Positions 50,001-56,897 of a DNA stretch of 64,000 nucleotides are shown here, one piece after another. Each line of letters starts with the position of its first letter. Positions within the stretch are counted from its first letter, which is position 1. The notes below the pieces were generated by a model that worked only from the letters and a program-made list of their open reading frames with translations, was not told the DNA's origin and searched no databases. The position numbers and the translations under genes were made by a program. This DNA comes from Owenia fusiformis. Its lineage: Eukaryota > Annelida > Polychaeta > Sabellida > Oweniidae. Location: assembly GCA_903813345.2 (NCBI GenBank), contig CAIIXF020000001.1, forward strand, positions 27,705,915 through 27,769,914, in the 5' to 3' direction.

Positions 50001-50322
50001 TTGGTCAGTTTGCCAATGACACTTTGGAAGTAAAAGTAGGTGTGGCACTCACATCAGTTTCAACAACATCATCATAAGAAGGGGGTGCCAATGGAGGGTG
50101 GAACTCTTGAACAGGGCCTTGCACGTCACTCCCTCGAGTTCCAACGTCTTTCATCTCAACATCATCTATCGCATCAAAGGTATTAGATGGATGTTCATTT
50201 GTCAAAATAGCCACTGCTTCGTTCAAATCATTTTTTCCTAATTTTAATGCACGCCGAATTTCACTTTCACTCGGAAAGCCCATATTCATCAAGGTCTGCA
50301 CGTGGTCTTCGTTCACATCCAT
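22938..50322 (-). CDS. USP24: Ubiquitin carboxyl-terminal hydrolase 24 (USP24), 5' half, 21 exons
   Basis: Twenty-one exons on the - strand join without a phase error into 1015 codons that are collinear with the N-terminal part of vertebrate USP24 (about 2,600 residues), a large deubiquitinase. The start ATG at 50320-50322 has AAG before it and G after it. Residues 5-45 form a UBA domain (TLMNMGF, RRALKLGKNDLNEAVAIL). Next come a Pro-rich PPSYDDVV linker, the conserved block NLYELEGRVFTDQWSIPYK...ESLGKCL, then long helical-repeat sequence (RFMDRCMPEAL, LRLDFALRMLKSPHF, ALEEHL, YLHWHRAREIWE, CFEWFTRG). Residues about 900-1010 resemble a ubiquitin-like segment (RTILPHGTSFQG, LGSVRQKIA, DQKVLHQL). 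The USP catalytic core (Cys and His boxes) would follow, but no such exon is found between 22937 and position 1. About 25 residues present in vertebrates between exons 11 and 12 are not seen. Most introns contain MITEs. Confidence 0.93.
23285..23404. mobile_element. GTCACCACCTG-family MITE, copy 2 (USP24 intron 20)
   Basis: Starts ATGTCACCACCTGCC and ends GGTGTTGTCACAT. Its end lies only about 12 bp from the exon 20 donor. Confidence 0.6.
23417..23515 (-). CDS. USP24: USP24 exon 20 (residues 944-976)
   Basis: Acceptor CTTGTAG|GCTCAC, donor ATG|GTAAGT, phase 0. Encodes AHTNERLGSVRQKIA, part of the ubiquitin-like fold. Confidence 0.9.
23707..23884 (-). CDS. USP24: USP24 exon 19 (residues 884-943)
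   Basis: Acceptor CTCACAG|GTCTGCC, donor GTC|GTAAGT. Completes the split Lys codon from exon 18. Encodes NIERLLLIAERYIMTVED and RTILPHGTSFQG, strongly USP24-like. Confidence 0.93.
24013..24284. mobile_element. TTAA-type MITE, copy 2 (USP24 intron 18)
   Basis: AGGCAGAATCAG start and CTGATACAGCCT end, flanked by TTAA at 24009-24012 and 24285-24288. It is about 100 bp shorter than copy 1 because of an internal deletion. Confidence 0.75.
24439..24605 (-). CDS. USP24: USP24 exon 18 (residues 829-884)
   Basis: Acceptor TTTTCAG|GATCCA, donor TCCAA|GTAAGA, ending two bases into a codon. Encodes DPVGLHKKFTKECYSRLEAA. Confidence 0.9.
25013..25095. repeat. Fragment of the AGGCCCGTAGCC MITE family
   Basis: AAAATCATGCAGTATCTTTC, GTGATTTTGGGCCAAAA and GTGAACCCCCC match the interior of the family; both ends are missing. 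Confidence 0.5.
25126..25266 (-). CDS. USP24: USP24 exon 17 (residues 782-828)
   Basis: Acceptor TTTTTAG|ATAGTT, donor AAA|GTAAGT, phase 0. Encodes VEKMDLKGIDYLWEV and SYTELNAKLKK. Confidence 0.9.
25311..25398. mobile_element. GTCACCACCTG-family MITE, copy 3 (USP24 intron 16)
   Basis: ATATCATCACCTGCCATTTG start and GTGGGGGTGACATA end. Confidence 0.55.
25608..25684 (-). CDS. USP24: USP24 exon 16 (residues 756-781)
   Basis: Acceptor ATTTCAG|GGTTTT, donor ATG|GTAGGT. Encodes FYCFKNFFEQVNLYDQKLRK; joins exon 15 within a Gly codon. Confidence 0.9.
26367..26478 (-). CDS. USP24: USP24 exon 15 (residues 719-756)
   Basis: Acceptor TTTTCAG|ACTTGC, donor AAAG|GTAATT. Encodes CFEWFTRGISDLEADTQ and ILRLDP. 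Confidence 0.92.
26545..27235. repeat. Minisatellite, 42 bp unit, about 17 copies
   Basis: The unit runs GTGATGTTAAAAGCATGG, then TGCTAGGTAATG, then TGTGCTGTATAG. The first part is nearly perfect; later copies lose the TAGGTAATG half. Because 42 is a multiple of 3, long open frames appear on both strands (14-residue period), but these are artefacts of the repeat. It starts about 60 bp from the USP24 exon 15 acceptor. Confidence 0.92.
28232..28312 (+). mobile_element. tRNA-like SINE head or tRNA pseudogene
   Basis: TAGCTCAAGTGATAGAGC is a good A box and D arm, and GTGGGTTCGATTCCCAT a good B box and T arm. The anticodon loop would be CATGTAA (anticodon TGT, Thr). The acceptor stem does not pair and the anticodon stem needs several G-T pairs, so it is unlikely to be a working tRNA. 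Confidence 0.5.
28895..29290. repeat. GATATC-rich inverted repeat
   Basis: GATGATATCGATATCATCC near 28963 and GGATGATATCGATATTTC near 29235 lie in opposite arms, with TTTGATATCAGG and CCCATATCAAA at the outside. Arms are imperfect (about 60 bp). Confidence 0.45.
30859..31257. mobile_element. 399 bp element with 25 bp perfect TIRs and an internal direct duplication
   Basis: AAAGGACGATTCTCGGTTTG at the left returns complemented at the right. Inside, a segment starting ATATTACCCAAATTAAA occurs twice in direct orientation (about 30930 and 31115). Confidence 0.7.
31480..31820 (+). mobile_element. Retroelement fragment related to 1930-2050
   Basis: GTAATCATGTTATGATACAA followed by TATGTCAATTAAAAAGTT matches the complement of 1970-2035. 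No frame is open. The fragment lies on the opposite strand to the copy at the left edge of the window. Confidence 0.5.
33038..34009 (+). CDS. Class A (rhodopsin-like) G protein-coupled receptor, intronless
   Basis: A single exon encodes 323 residues with seven hydrophobic segments at about 8-34, 45-67, 80-108, 121-145, 170-198, 225-250 and 263-288. Landmarks of the class are present: GLLGN in TM1 (Asn27), ALVDN in TM2 (Asp55), IDR at the end of TM3 (residues 102-104), Cys79 and Cys157 for the extracellular disulfide, LP in TM6, and NNAVNFYLC in TM7, a variant of NPxxY in which Pro is replaced. The C-tail is short. The start is the ATG at 33038 (AAG before it); the frame is open 48 bp further upstream but without an ATG. 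The ligand is unknown; the overall look is that of peptide or orphan receptors that have multiplied in lophotrochozoans. The whole gene lies inside USP24 intron 14 on the opposite strand, consistent with a retroposed or intron-poor receptor with its own promoter. Confidence 0.9.
   Translation: MTDLATKIKYISLIFTPTVFLLGLLGNTMSFIVMIRKKNRSQNTCFSLAIIALVDNAQMITLICNWIHGVLNSKDDNSCKLIIYFVDLFMETSIYFIIIMTIDRVMTVCFPLKQYGNSTKKLGVVFGAVFLFLVLRNIPFYIFGFSTMDQSTGTTICVVYDQALSTPLVKVLPWFDICFQTLVPFVILVICNGIIIHKLRLRAKQVANLGVNEVTQNLVVSQNSVTVMLLFVSFAVLILTLPFNILVLFGPLVESGKIDPETFSVTFWIMFNLYYANNAVNFYLCLMGGRGFRKDVRMLLCRKQNAVTVVQSINTGILVTNGL
34186..34455. repeat. Tandem repeat after the GPCR gene
   Basis: Six or seven units of about 40-46 bp with GTAGTGCTCAA, TTTAAACTGGTTCTAATCA, alternating with and without a CAGCACATTGC insert. 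It begins about 180 bp after the GPCR stop codon. Confidence 0.8.
34460..37069. other. USP24 intron 14, 5' part
   Basis: No exon or structured repeat recognised apart from short AT-rich runs. A 117-codon open frame at 35108-35461 shows no family features. Confidence 0.4.
37070..37201 (-). CDS. USP24: USP24 exon 14 (residues 675-718)
   Basis: Acceptor TTTTCAG|TACATG, donor GAG|GTAACC, phase 0. Encodes FILQEGVLYLHWHRAREIWE. Confidence 0.92.
37970..38143. mobile_element. MITE with CAGTGATCTCC inverted ends (USP24 intron 13)
   Basis: CAGTGATCTCCCCAG at the left and CTGAGGAGATCACTG at the right. The interior has repeated CACCCACCTGA words. A related fragment (CAGTGTTCTCCCCAGGATTTT) lies near 48862. 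Confidence 0.55.
38361..39632. repeat. Foldback repeat family A, copy 3, with segmental duplication
   Basis: The start is AACGCCAAAGCGTAGCG, AATCCCATCGAAC. About six tandem units of roughly 150 bp follow, each with GTGTCATTAGACAGTGTGCC, a CACATACCAAATATGAAC phrase and AAAATGGCGGCCATTTT palindromes. A block of about 435 bp is duplicated (38500-38700 is nearly identical to 38925-39110). It ends in a long GGACGGACGGA tract; the expected inverted end is missing, so it is 3' truncated. It lies in USP24 intron 13. Confidence 0.75.
40504..40659 (-). CDS. USP24: USP24 exon 13 (residues 623-674)
   Basis: Acceptor ATTGTAG|GGTTTT, donor GAC|GTGAGT, phase 0. Encodes IIKLVTRSLVECHKLA and TLIDGRYEHRD. Confidence 0.92.
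40916..41257. mobile_element. 342 bp element with perfect 28 bp TIRs (USP24 intron 12)
   Basis: CATACTTGAGTGGGTTTGG at the left returns as its exact complement at 41230-41257. The interior contains GAGCGGGCAGGATATAT and GTCCCGCTCC palindromes and AAAATTT runs. No clear target duplication. Confidence 0.7.
41268..41406. repeat. 139 bp hairpin with about 64 bp arms
   Basis: The arm GTTATGTAC...TTTTGGATACAG...TTTATCCC...AAATATGTGTATCTC is followed by its complement ending GTACATAAC. Only a handful of mismatches over the arm, and a loop of a few bases around CCCTGCGGTCCC. Confidence 0.85.
41440..41600. mobile_element. AGGCCCGTAGCC-family MITE, copy 2
   Basis: AGGCCCGTAGCCAGG start, with GTTCACTTTTTGAAAAA and GTGAAAAACTGCATGATTTT inside; the far end is degraded next to the exon 12 donor. 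Confidence 0.6.
41624..41707 (-). CDS. USP24: USP24 exon 12 (residues 595-622)
   Basis: Acceptor TTTTCAG|GGTGTG, donor AAG|GTTTGT, phase 0. Encodes GVWVLPALKQLLHISK. The 25 or so residues preceding this in vertebrates are absent. Confidence 0.87.
42124..42285 (-). CDS. USP24: USP24 exon 11 (residues 541-594)
   Basis: Acceptor ATTTCAG|GTATTA, donor AAG|GTACAA, phase 0. Encodes LLWDLAHLPSLP, IEQALEEHL and VVKCIEDIKK. Confidence 0.92.
42338..42973. mobile_element. GTCACCACCTG-family MITE, copy 4, split by a later insertion
   Basis: ATGTCACCACCTGCC begins at 42338 and the matching GGTGGTGACAT ends at 42973. The copy is interrupted by the palindromic element at 42423-42944. Confidence 0.75.
42423..42944. 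mobile_element. 522 bp fully palindromic element, 5 bp TSD (USP24 intron 10)
   Basis: Ends CACTGTTCC and GGAACAGTG. The outer 93 bp are inverted copies with few mismatches, and the complementarity continues inward almost to the centre, so nearly all of the element can fold on itself. It is flanked by AATAT at 42418-42422 and 42945-42949. It sits inside an older small MITE, which fixes the insertion boundaries. Confidence 0.88.
43060..43155 (-). CDS. USP24: USP24 exon 10 (residues 509-540)
   Basis: Acceptor GTTTCAG|AGTTGG, donor CGT|GTGAGT, phase 0. Encodes SWKDENDRMRDKLLSLIGKI. Confidence 0.92.
43734..43841 (-). CDS. USP24: USP24 exon 9 (residues 473-508)
   Basis: Acceptor CATTGAAG|GATGAT, donor AAG|GTAACA, phase 0. 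Encodes VIDNIHGIIAAAGVKF and EHLFVLMQK. Confidence 0.9.
44501..44604 (-). CDS. USP24: USP24 exon 8 (residues 438-472)
   Basis: Acceptor ATTGCAG|GTAACA, donor CAG|GTTTGT. Encodes NIDQVQYCERVKGI and LSLDELSKIWKMQ. Confidence 0.92.
44854..44953. mobile_element. GTCACCACCTG-family MITE, copy 5 (USP24 intron 7)
   Basis: AGTCATCACCTGCCATTTG start, AAAAAAGTTGGAGAC centre, CTGGTGAGGACATA end. Confidence 0.6.
45061..45175 (-). CDS. USP24: USP24 exon 7 (residues 400-438)
   Basis: Acceptor TTTTCAG|ATCTCA, donor GAAG|GTATGG. Encodes SKLIEDAINSKQ and ITDWLSENKILSVALE. Confidence 0.9.
45420..45578 (-). CDS. USP24: USP24 exon 6 (residues 347-399)
   Basis: Acceptor GGTTTTAG|AAAGTT, donor GTG|GTAGGT, phase 0. 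Encodes IKLLCLSIWPNDV and LRLDFALRMLKSPHFNARM. Confidence 0.93.
45891..46097 (-). CDS. USP24: USP24 exon 5 (residues 278-346)
   Basis: Acceptor ATTTCAG|TTTGGT, donor AAG|GTAGAG, phase 0. Encodes LLAPLGQCAEYLNGKSVQPM. Confidence 0.93.
46418..46576 (-). CDS. USP24: USP24 exon 4 (residues 225-277)
   Basis: Acceptor CATTTAG|GCCCTC, donor AGG|GTAAGT, phase 0. Encodes NPGNEFHYKNRFRKPEQLFW. Confidence 0.92.
46606..46726. mobile_element. 121 bp mariner-like MITE (USP24 intron 3)
   Basis: TACAGGGTGAAACAAAATA start and TTTTTGGGTCACCCTGTA end. TA at each border fits Tc1/mariner. A disrupted relative hosts the insertion at 55424-56897. Confidence 0.75.
47146..47304. mobile_element. AGGCCCGTAGCC-family MITE, copy 3 (USP24 intron 3)
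   Basis: AGGCCCATAGCCATGG start and CTAGCTATGGGCCT end form inverted ends; the interior AAAATCATGCAGTTTTTCACC and GTGAACCC blocks match the other copies. Confidence 0.7.
47457..47668 (-). CDS. USP24: USP24 exon 3 (residues 154-224)
   Basis: Acceptor TTCCAG|GATTAT, donor ATG|GTAAGG. Encodes CVRFMDRCMPEALSKLM and VHRWGSEIQDGIYNM. Confidence 0.93.
47959..48148 (-). CDS. USP24: USP24 exon 2 (residues 91-153)
   Basis: Acceptor TTGTCTAG|AAGGAT, donor GAAG|GTGAAT. Encodes FPVTNLYELEGRVFTDQWS and ESLGKCLVAS. Confidence 0.93.
48952..49265. mobile_element. 314 bp TTAA-type foldback element (USP24 intron 1)
   Basis: Starts GGCCAGGGTGCATG and ends CATGCACCCTGACC, with about 110 bp imperfect inverted arms (GGAAATTTTCTGCATTCCTC, AAGAATCGCTCCTTCCCC) around a short centre. 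TTAA flanks it at 48948-48951 and 49266-49269. Confidence 0.82.
49851..49925. repeat. GTCACCACCTG-family MITE, truncated copy 6
   Basis: CTGTCACCACCTGTCATTTG start; the other end is not recognisable. Confidence 0.45.
50053..50322 (-). CDS. USP24: USP24 exon 1 (residues 1-90, UBA domain)
   Basis: Contains the initiator ATG (50320-50322) and the UBA domain with TLMNMGF and LNEAVAIL, then an acidic and Pro-rich linker ending PPSYDDVVETD. Donor GAT|GTGAGT, phase 0. Confidence 0.93.
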
Positions 50323-50777
50323 CTTGGAATGTGCTTCAAAAGCAACAGGTCGCTGTCAAGTTGATGATTATTCCATTACGCCTAAGTAAGACCCAAAAAT
50401 GTTTAAAATACCGACACTTAAAAGTAGGTCAGAACTTTTTGCCCGCCATATTGAAAGTGTAATAAACTAAGCGAGCAACAATTTCATTCAAGTAGTGACA
50501 CCTATTATACTACTAAGAACTAAAAATACTACAAAGGCTATCCAGTGGGGGTAGCTAGTGGACAGTTGCACACTGACTTGGTTTAGCATGGGAAAAATTT
50601 GTTTGTTGACAAATGCCAAGTTTCCAGAACATCAAAACCCATGTTTTGTGTGGAGTATATGTACAATCGAGAGTCAATGTATAAAATTGTATGAGTTTTA
50701 AAAAAAATCATGGCTTTAATCTTGGGAGTGAGTCAACCCTGGGGAGTCATTTGGCAAGTCAAGCCCGTGGTTTTATT
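50323..50777. promoter_or_regulatory. USP24 5' flank and likely promoter region
   Basis: No TATA box stands out, and the DNA is not CpG-rich. Start sites cannot be placed from sequence alone. Confidence 0.3.
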
Positions 50778-52395
50778 AGCTCACATGGTGAGCTTTTGCA
50801 ATCACTCACTTGTCCATCTGTCTGTCCGTCTGTCCGTCCGTCCGTCAACAATAGTGGCACGTTTTAAAGGCCTCTGTCGATAATAGGATTCCCATTTTAA
50901 GTTATTTCTGTTCAACATCAATACAGCAAACTCCCCTCTGACTCCTGGTTCAAAAGCTCGCCTATTTTCAAGATGGCTGCCATTTTTGTCTCACGAAATT
51001 CATTTTTGACCCATTTCCTAGCTTTACAAATAATGTCAAGTGTCCTGCATTGTTAAAATCCATGTCAATGTGAAGAGTAGTTATATGAAATGATTTTGTT
51101 ACAAAAAATCAGCAAAAAATTATATCCATTTTTTTTATTTTCAGCCATTTTAGTTAACATTGATTTGTCCATCTGACTCGCGAAATCCACTTTTTCGTCA
51201 ACAATAGTGGCACGTTTAAAAACCTCTGTCGATAGGATCTCCGTTTTAAGTTATTTCTGTTCAACATCAATACAGAAAACTCCCCTATGGCAGCTGGTTC
51301 AAAAGCTCGCCTATTTTCAAAATGGCCGCCATTTTTGTCTCGCGAAATTCACTTTTGACCCATTTCCTAGCTTTACAAATAATTTCAGGTGTCCTGCATT
51401 GTAAAAATCCATGTCAATGTAAAGAGTAGTTGTATGAAATAATTTTGTTACAAAAAATTATATCCATTTTTTTATTTTCGGCCATTTTAGTTAACATTGA
51501 TTTGACAATCTGCCTCGCGAGATCCACTTTTGAACCATTTGCCTTAAAACATCTGTTGATAGGATTCCCGTTTTAAGTTATTTGTGTTCAACATCAATAC
51601 AGAAAACTCCCCTCTGACTCCTGGTTCAAAAGCTCGCCTATTTTCAAGATGGCTGCCATTTTTGTCTCGCGAAATTCATTTTTGACCCATTTCCTAGCTT
51701 TAAAAATAATGCCAGGTGTCCTGCATTGTTAAAATCCATATCAATGTGAAGAGTAGTTATATGAAATGATTTTGTTACAAAAAATCAGCAAAAATGTATA
51801 TCTGTTTTTTATTTCCAGCCATTTTAGCTAACATTAATTTGTCCATCTGACTTGCGAAATCCACTTTTCCGTCAACAATAGTTAGTGGCACGTTTTAAAA
51901 CCTCTGTCGATAGGATTCCCGTTTTAAGTAATTTGTGTTCAATATCAATACAGAAAACTCCCCTATGACTCCTGGTTCAAAAGCTCGCATATTTTCAAAA
52001 TGGCCGCCATTCTTGTCTCGCAAAATTCACTTTTGACCCATTTCCTAGCTTTACATATAATTTCAGGTGTCCTGCATTGTAAAAAGCCATTTCACTGTAA
52101 AGAGAAGTTGTATTCGAACTAATCGGAAAAAAATCATGCCCTTTTATTTTTATTTTCAGCCATTTTAGTTAACATTGATTTGTCCATCTGTCTCTCAGTC
52201 AGTCCAAAATAGTGGCAACACTTGGCTCTTTTTAAATCCGCTGTAGATAGGATTCCCGTTTTAAAATATTTTTGTTCAACATCAATAAAGAAAAAAAACT
52301 GTGACTCCTGCTTCGGCAAAGAATTATATCCGTATTTTTTATTTTCACTTTTGAGCAACACCATGTGAGCCCAGTACCCACGGTACTATTTATTT
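50778..52395. repeat. AGCTCAC-family element, copy 2, with four tandem units
   Basis: Begins AGCTCACATGGTGAGC, GTCCATCTGTCTGTCCGTC, and ends CACCATGTGAGC, CCAGTACCCACGGTACT (inverted relation to the start). The body is four tandem units of about 330-380 bp, each with AATAGTGGCACGTTTTAAA, AAACTCCCCTCTGACTCCTG, a TTCAAGATGGCTGCCATTTT palindrome and TTCCTAGCTTTACA. Confidence 0.8.
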
Positions 52396-52985
52396 ATTTT
52401 TGTTCTACACAACACTTGCGTTTAATGAAACTGAAGTACAGTTCATTAATAGGTCGTTCAGTTTTCTTGTTTTTGTTCTACACAACACTGTTTATAGCCA
52501 CGCGTAATTATTAATAAGCGTTATCAGATTATTCCAAGCGTCGAAATAGCTAATTTTCCTCGACGTATCTACACAAACCTATTCACTTACCGTTATAGTG
52601 AGTACTCTAGATGCGTCAATTATAATTGTTTTCACTCATCGGCTTTAAATTAGTGGCCCGCAATACCTTTTATTTCATTCATTTAAGACGCAATTGATAT
52701 ATTGGCAACAAATCAAATGTTCTAAATGATTCTTCTTCATTTTGGAATGTTTCTCCTACCCGATATTCAAAGATGTGTCTTAAATATTATACTTTACATT
52801 GATCACGATTCTTGTACTTTCTGTCTTTACGACTCCCGTTCACATTTGAGTTGTTGATTGCATTGCCTTGATCGTTGGTCGAACTTCGATTCCAACTAAA
52901 TCAGATTAATCAATTAAGAAATGTAATATCATGTTTATCCAAGCAAATAATTGTAACAACTACATTATTTTTTAGCGGTTTTGAC
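52396..52985. other. Intergenic, no gene seen
   Basis: AT-rich DNA without recognisable exon or repeat. Confidence 0.4.
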
Positions 52986-52994
52986 ACCTAAGCA

Positions 52995-53345
52995 GGGTAG
53001 CCTAGTGGCGTAGACTGAGGCTACTTTGCGGTTGAACGTCGTGGGATACGGAGGTCCCGCGTTCGAGCCCCAGGTACGGAGTTGTTGATCATTGTCACTA
53101 CGGACACCCGGTCCGAAGGTCCAACCGTTTACCGGCCCTTGGCATGGGTTGGTTCTCTGGCCGCTCTCGCCGGAGACAGATTGTGAGACTGTGGTTGGTT
53201 CCTCCACTAACGTGCTTTAGTAAACTCCGGGAGTCATATAGTATGGTAGCGGGCCCCAACCAAGGGCAGTAGTGGAACGACGCGAATCGGTCCCAGTATG
53301 GTTGCCTTGCAACTGAAGAGACTCGAGGAAATCATGCCATTCGCA
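52995..53345 (+). mobile_element. tRNA-derived SINE
   Basis: A box TAGCCTAGTGGCG near 53000 and B box CGTTCGAGCCCC near 53060 at tRNA-like spacing, followed by about 270 bp of GC-richer body (CGGACACCCGGTCC, CCGGCCCTTGGCATGGG). Base composition differs sharply from the flanks, as expected of a pol III-derived insertion. No poly(A) tail seen. Confidence 0.65.
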
Positions 53346-55415
53346 GTGACCCAGAAAAGACTTTTGCTCCTTAATTTGACGTTTTAATTCATTTATTTAC
53401 ATACTTTATTTATATTACTCTCCAGGCAGTTATGATTTTTATTGGTCAAATGACAATGAACGAGACATATAGACACTATTAAATACATCTAGATTGTATC
53501 AAAACCATAATTCTATTTGTCGGACATATATAAAATAACACTTGAAAACACAACACACATAGCTGCAATATCCATAGCATTTGGCACGGTCGGTTCCCAC
53601 GCTCTATCATTTTGTGTGGTCATCATAAGATAAGGCCTTAAGGAGGTACGGTTGATCGGACCATGGGCTTTCAACAGAGTCAAGAAATTGGCATGGATAC
53701 TTTGAGAAATGAGGAAGCGACAAAAGGAAACACAGGAAATAATCCAGAAATGTCCACACCAGTGTTCTCGTTAGTTATGGCAAGGCCCCGGAGGAAAAAC
53801 AGCATTCGTGGGTAGCTTAATTTTGTACCAATTAGAGCCATGACTTAAACTCAACCAAGAACGGTGGAGCGGCAAAGCCACTATGGGTCCCAATTGAGAA
53901 TCAATTCAAATCAAAATCAAATTGAGAATCAGCTAGATGACCTGCTAAGTTTAGTATTGATTTGCCCCTAAATAGAATATTAAAGGGGCGCTGAATATTG
54001 GACTTACGTAGTTAATGAGCACCATTTTAAACTGCCAATTGAAACATGTAGGTTATTCAATGTTTCAAAATAATGAAACTGAAATATTGGGCAAAATAAT
54101 TGATATTTCGTTTGTGGAATGAAAACTGATGATAGAGATAATATCAGTAGCCAAAAACTATCTTGAGCAATTTAAACAAGGAAATGATGCCAATTTAAAA
54201 GTATTATATGAAAAGAAATGTATGTGAAATGGTTAGAAACCGAAATAACTTCAGAATTAATGGGATCATTGAGGCACACATTGATAAAAATCAGTCTTGG
54301 ATTTGGAAAGATTTAAAGTAAAACAAATGAATGCGTTTCTTACTATCTCCATGACAACATATCTTGCTCTCTCTCCATGACAACAATTTTTGGCCCCATC
54401 AGCACACCATCGAAAATACAGTAATTATCAAGTTCAATAAGAAATGTGAAACTTTATATTTGATTTAATAGCACAATTATTGATTTTTACCAATGAAACA
54501 ATACAGTATGTAAATGTTTACTTCATTGAATACAGAATTTACCACGGTTAAATATATTGTATGAGGTACAGGGTTTACCATAATCAAACATAAATAACAG
54601 AATTATGACTTTATCCTCTATGAAATACAGATATTGATGGTTTACTCGAATTCAGTTTGTTGAGACGACCCCTCAATCCCCTCACAATTAAAAAAATTCT
54701 GGCCGCAACTGAGATGTAAAGATGTGAGTCAAAGATTTTAAATTAAGCTTTATCTGAATATGTTTTTGCGCGATAAAACCGTTAATTGCTATGAATATAT
54801 AAACAACAGACGGATTGACATCCAGTCTCATATTAAAAAGTTTAAAGTCAAAATATTGTGGAAGTAGATAAAAGTGAATTTTTAATTTTCAAGACTTGTC
54901 TGTTCAATGAAAAAATCACGTAATTTGAACCAAAGCGTGTATGATAAAGTAATAATTTCTCTTGGCTTTTCAACATTGCACCATATTTGACTTTTCAGGC
55001 TCCACTTTTATTATTCTATGCCTATATAATGTTACTGTGCACTGTCATACATGTACATAATCATATACATGACGTTTTGAAAGAGTATAGAGCTAGATTC
55101 AAAGCACCATTGTGCGAGTTTCAAACTTGAAAATGCATGTATTGAGGACTGCAACTTTTTATGTCTACACTGACAAAGACTTGAAATTCCCGCTGTAAAG
55201 TCTTACATATACAGATATAATATCAATAATATGTCATATTTACCCATTTTTCTTAATTTTTAATAATTACAGTTTTGAGTGATTTTGAGTCAGGGCCTCA
55301 GAGCATGGCCTCCGCGGAAAATGAGATATCTCTCCAAGTTGTTGATGTACTTTTCTCCATTGACACTCTATCTATACATAAAAATCATTAAGATTCCTTT
55401 AAGAAGTTTTTCCGA
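53346..55415. other. Intergenic, no convincing gene
   Basis: A 50-codon ORF at 53663-53815 is discussed in the findings. Otherwise AT-rich with no recognised repeat. Confidence 0.4.
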
Positions 55416-55423
55416 AAATAGTG

Positions 55424-56897
55424 CACATGCTATCTATTGCAAGACTAACGCCTGGTGTAACCGTCACCATGTTATTCGGTGTTTTTTAAGTAGCGCAAGG
55501 ATCCTGCCATGACCGTGGCAGTGTTATTTTGTAAGCCTGGTATAACCGTGACAACGCTGTATTATATTGCAAGGCCTGTCATGACCGTGAGTGTTATCGT
55601 GGAAGCCTGGCGCGGCCGTAGCATTTACGTTTAATTTAAGAATTTTTTATTGTTGTTTGTTAAGTGATTTGTTTACTATCCACTTTTAAATAAATTGTTT
55701 ATTAGCGTGACACAAATAACTTAATGATTAACTATTTTAGAATATGCGGAAATAATGTGAATATAATGTCTAGTAGTAATTTTGATATTAACATAATTAA
55801 GGTAGTTAAACACCTACATCACCACTCGCATACTTGCAATACTACATTACACTGCCACGGCGGTCATACCAAGCCTTGCAATACTATATTATATTGTCAC
55901 GGTCATGCCAGGCCTTGCAGTACTATATTACATTGTCACGGTCATGGCAGACCTTGCAATACTACATGTATATTACCTTGTCACGGTCATGCCAGCCTTT
56001 GTAATACACAGTGTCACGGTTATAGCAGTAGTCCTAATCATAAATTTCTACATCACCACTTTCATACCTGAACTTGCAATACTACATTACACTGCCACGG
56101 CGGTCATACCAAGCCTTGCAATACTATATTACATTGTCACGGTCATGCCAGGCCTTGCAGTACTGTATTACATGGTCACGGCCATGCCAGGCCTTGCAGT
56201 ACTATATGACATTGTCACGGTCATGCCTGGCTTTGCTATAAACATTGTCACGGTTATAGCAGTCCTAATCATAAATTATTGCAAGGCCTGTCATGACCGT
56301 GGTAATGTTAAAGCCTAATATGACCGTGACAATGCTTATAAGGCCTGTCATGACCGTGGTAATGTTAAAGCCCCGTATGACCGTGACAATAGTTGCAAGG
56401 CCTCTCATGACCGTGGTTGTATTTAAAGTAGCATGAGAACACTGTAATGACAATTTTTCTTCGTGTTTATCTACCTTAAATATGTAAATAAAGACTACTA
56501 AAAATGTGTATTAATTTCACAACGAAAACCTAATTTTTACTCATAAATAATTTGCGAACAAACTATATCTCTACTCTCATTCAAAGAGCTTCGATTCGAA
56601 AGCATATACTTTCTATAATGATCAATTAATAAGATTTATTCATAAAAAATACCAACAGCAACGGGTCATTAATGTCATATAAAGGTTGCGGTCGCGCCAG
56701 GCTTACACGATTACACTACCACGGTCATGGCAGGCATTTTAATATAATACAGCATTGTCGCGGTTATACCAGGCTTTCACGATAACATAACCACGGTCAT
56801 GGCAGGATCCTTGCCGCTGCAGTTGCGCTACTTAAAAAACACCAAATAACATAGTGACGGTTACGCCAGGCGTTAGTCTTGCAACAGATAGGGTCTC
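55424..56897. mobile_element. 1,474 bp element with about 200 bp TIRs and 8 bp TSD, carrying a minisatellite
   Basis: Long inverted ends (55431-55640 and 56690-56890) share CTATCT-TTGCAAGACTAACG, GGTGTTTTTTAAGTAGCGC and AGGATCCTGCCATGACCG. AAATAGTG is present at 55416-55423 and again at 56898-56905. Flanking DNA on both sides matches the 121 bp mariner-like MITE seen at 46606, so the insertion split such a copy. The 8 bp duplication fits hAT- or P-type transposases. No transposase is encoded; the centre is the tandem array at 55820-56450. Confidence 0.85.
55820..56450. repeat. Minisatellite of about 40 bp units inside the 55.4 kb element
   Basis: The unit is CCTTGCAATACTATATTAC, ATTGTCACGGTCATGCCAG. 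Roughly a dozen units run forward, and after about 56275 the same words run in inverted orientation (CCTGTCATGACCGTG). Confidence 0.85.

Noticed and set aside
52965-53207. 80-codon - strand frame
   Set aside because: Antisense reading of the GC-richer tRNA-derived SINE.
55724-56318. His/Cys-rich repetitive open frames
   Set aside because: They read through the minisatellite core of a transposable element in two frames; the apparent zinc-finger look is composition only.
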